Shown: piece by piece, positions 62,203-64,000 of the stretch | How the letters are laid out: each line of letters starts with the position of its first letter | How positions within the stretch are numbered: the stretch's first letter is position 1 | DNA from: Limnohabitans sp. | GTDB taxonomy: Bacteria; Pseudomonadota; Gammaproteobacteria; Burkholderiales; Burkholderiaceae_C | Assembly (NCBI RefSeq): GCF_023910625.1 | Contig: NZ_JAAVVW010000003.1 | Span: 1,240,001 to 1,304,000 of the forward strand | Length of the DNA: 64,000 nt | Reading direction: 5' to 3' | The notes under the pieces: model-generated | Databases searched by the model: none | The model's input: the letters and a program-made list of their open reading frames with translations, nothing else | Told to the model about the DNA's origin: nothing | Translations under genes and position numbers: made by a program

Positions 62203-63522
62203 TCAGCGTCCGGTGATGTTCATCACCACGCCTTGTACGCCAATCATCACGCCGGCCAGTTCCACTTGCCAATCGTCTGGCTGCCTTTGGGCTGCGCCTG
62301 TTCTGGAAATACGCGCCACCAGCCGCACTTGCTGCAAGTCTGACAAATGAGGCGGTGCGCCCATGCCCATGCGGTCGCTCAAAGAGAACGTCACGGGCCA
62401 TGCGCTGGGTGTACCGCGCCAAATCGCCACGGGGCGACGTGTGCCCTCTTCGGCCAGCGCGTACACGAACAAGGTCGCGCCGGATTCGATTTGGCTTTGC
62501 ACCTGCGGCGAGACGCGCACCTCACCCTGAATAAGGGGGCGGCTGTTGCCGGATGCGTGCAAGCTGGCAGGCGTCGGCGTCTTCGGCGACGCCAGTGTTT
62601 CAGCCAGCACGGCTTGCCCACCCGCGGGTGGCGCGGCGACTGGCTTCATGTCGGTCAGTTGTGCCAAAGCTTGTTGCAGGCCTTGTGCAGCCTCACTGTC
62701 AGCAGGCACCAAAGCCAGCGCTTGCTGCCAATAGGTTTGCGCTGCTGCCTGCCGTTGCTCAGACAAGGCCGCGCTACCCGCCAACACCAGCGCGTTCAGG
62801 TGCTGAGGCTGCTCGCGCAACACGTTTTGAATCCATTGCCAGGGCTCCCCGGTGTAAGTGCCACCCTCGCTCAAGGCTTTCATTTGTGCGCGCTCAATCC
62901 ACAGATCGGGCTCGGGCGACAAGGCCAGCACACGGGCCAGGGCTTGCTCGGCTTGGGGATGTGCATTTTGCGCGGCATGTAAACGTGCCAGGGTCAGCCA
63001 GGCGCGTGCGTCATCCGGCTTGGTTTGCGTGACCTGCTGCCACACCCGGGTTTGTTCGGCCAATTGTTCGGGCGTGGTGGCGCTGATTTGCACCCGCTGA
63101 CTCAGGGGAACGGGCCACCAAGTTTGTGGCGCGCCCAGTTGCAGGTAACTTAAGCCGCTGAGGAGTGCCAAACCTGCCGCCAGCAAGCCCCAGCGCAGCG
63201 CACCAACAGCGGGCTGCCCCGCCCCGCGAGGCATGGCCATGGCCGCATCGTCCAGCACATGACGCATCAACTCGTCGCGGGCAGCCGCGTGTTGTGCGCG
63301 GCCCAGTCGGCCTTCGGCCAAAGCGCGGTCCAGATCGGCCAAGTGCTGCTGCTGGATGCGGCGATTGGCCAAGGCCTGCACATCCGCGCCATCGTCTGTG
63401 CCCGCAGCGGTCTGAGCTGCACCGGCTTGCTGCGTGAGCCCGCGCCACAAGAACCCTGAGGCCAGCGCACTTAAAAGCAACCAGCTCACCCCCAAACCCA
63501 GCCAAGGCGGCACATCAGACAT
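62203..63522 (-). CDS. ccmI: cytochrome c maturation protein CcmI
   Basis: CcmI (CycH) holds apocytochrome c for haem attachment by the CcmFH lyase at the inner membrane. The 439 residues have an N-terminal helix, a cytoplasmic-side linker, a second helix (LRWGLLAAGLALLSGLSYL, about 108-126), TPR-like repeats (about 150-290; LARLHAAQNAHPQAEQALAR) and a C-terminal periplasmic domain. The start overlaps the ccmH stop by one base (TGATG). Confidence 0.9.
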   Translation of the reverse strand: MSDVPPWLGLGVSWLLLSALASGFLWRGLTQQAGAAQTAAGTDDGADVQALANRRIQQQHLADLDRALAEGRLGRAQHAAARDELMRHVLDDAAMAMPRGAGQPAVGALRWGLLAAGLALLSGLSYLQLGAPQTWWPVPLSQRVQISATTPEQLAEQTRVWQQVTQTKPDDARAWLTLARLHAAQNAHPQAEQALARVLALSPEPDLWIERAQMKALSEGGTYTGEPWQWIQNVLREQPQHLNALVLAGSAALSEQRQAAAQTYWQQALALVPADSEAAQGLQQALAQLTDMKPVAAPPAGGQAVLAETLASPKTPTPASLHASGNSRPLIQGEVRVSPQVQSQIESGATLFVYALAEEGTRRPVAIWRGTPSAWPVTFSLSDRMGMGAPPHLSDLQQVRLVARISRTGAAQRQPDDWQVELAGVMIGVQGVVMNITGR

Positions 63523-64000
63523 CAGGACTCCAGCAATTGGCGAACGCGCTCGCGCTCGCCCTCGGTCAAGGACGCAGGCGCAACCGGCCCACGGCGCATC
63601 AAACGCAGGGCACCGGCCAAAGCCAGCAAAAGCAACACAAAGGGGCCAAACCAGAGCAACCAGGTGACGGGCTTGATCTCGGGTTTGTAGAGCACAAAGT
63701 CCCCGTAACGGCTGACCATGAAACTGCGGATGTCGGTGTCACTTTGGCCTTGTTCGATCAAGCTGCGCAGCTCACGGCGCAAATCCAGGGCCAGTTCGGC
63801 GTGCGAAGAAGCCAGCGTTTCGTTTTGGCACACCAGACAACGCAGCTCGGCCGCGATGCGGTCCCAGCGCGCTTTCACGGCGGGCGACATGGGCGATTCA
63901 GCCTGTGCGGTGATCACGGTTTGCACAGGTGGCAGGCCCGCAGGCGATGGCGAAGCCTGAGCCCATGCGCTCAAGCCCTGAGCCCCAAGACACACGAGCA
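63522..64000 (-). CDS. ccmH: cytochrome c maturation protein CcmH (partial)
   Basis: CcmH is the membrane-anchored thiol oxidoreductase that reduces apocytochrome c for haem ligation. The hallmark LRCLVCQNE (CxxC) is present, followed by helices and the membrane segment WLLWFGPFVLLLLALAGAL. The signal peptide region is cut by the right edge of the window, so the start is not visible. It belongs to a ccm operon transcribed leftwards with ccmI. Confidence 0.93.
   Translation of the reverse strand, partial: LVCLGAQGLSAWAQASPSPAGLPPVQTVITAQAESPMSPAVKARWDRIAAELRCLVCQNETLASSHAELALDLRRELRSLIEQGQSDTDIRSFMVSRYGDFVLYKPEIKPVTWLLWFGPFVLLLLALAGALRLMRRGPVAPASLTEGERERVRQLLES

Overview
The window looks like a GC-rich betaproteobacterial chromosome, most likely Burkholderiales/Comamonadaceae (Limnohabitans, Rhodoferax or Polaromonas-like). 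This rests on gene content and order (xseB-ispA-dxs, fkpB-ispH-serS, ccmH-ccmI, a type II thrB kinase, many TRAP and Rieske genes) and not on any database search. Housekeeping genes flank a mobile and accessory block.

Region 1 (1-8.7 kb) concerns tungsten/molybdenum and carboxylate uptake. A 4Fe-4S subunit resembling those of aldehyde:ferredoxin oxidoreductase runs off the left edge. Next come a GAF/Fis-HTH regulator, a tungstate ABC transporter in the order tupB-tupC-tupA, and a TRAP transporter (dctP, dctQ, dctM). A regulator with a ModE-type DNA-binding domain fused to an oxyanion-binding domain sits between dctP and dctQM.

Region 2 (8.8-31.7 kb) is ordinary core genome. It holds the isoprenoid operon (xseB, ispA, dxs), a Rieske oxygenase, an EamA permease, a sulfurtransferase, a ZIP metal transporter, a dienelactone hydrolase and a GST. 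It continues with polA, a hipBA toxin-antitoxin pair, thrB, slyD, uvrD, guaC with a terminator-like leader, an M50 protease, trpS and a response regulator.

Region 3 (31.7-54 kb) is accessory DNA with IS630, IS3, IS256 and IS481 material, gene remnants and a divergent lysR-sbtA bicarbonate transporter pair. Its most interesting part is 40.4-49.4 kb. There a Fur/Zur-type regulator diverges from a run that encodes a COG0523 metallochaperone, a TonB-dependent receptor, a CobN-like chelatase with a signal peptide and a C-terminal membrane anchor, a MotA/TolQ/ExbB-like channel and a DUF2149 protein with ExbD-like layout. I read this as a dedicated metal-acquisition machine that may strip metal from an imported chelate in the periplasm using proton-motive force. 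The same block carries a TetR-controlled fusion of a CrtI/retinol-saturase-type oxidoreductase to a ferredoxin-reductase module. The block ends at an excisionase-like gene beside tRNA-Ser(CGA), a common integration site.

Region 4 (54-64 kb) returns to core genes: a small lipoprotein, serS, ispH, fkpB, radC, an adenosine-kinase-like PfkB gene, rfbC and rfbA, hemE, and the cytochrome c maturation genes ccmI and ccmH, which run off the right edge.
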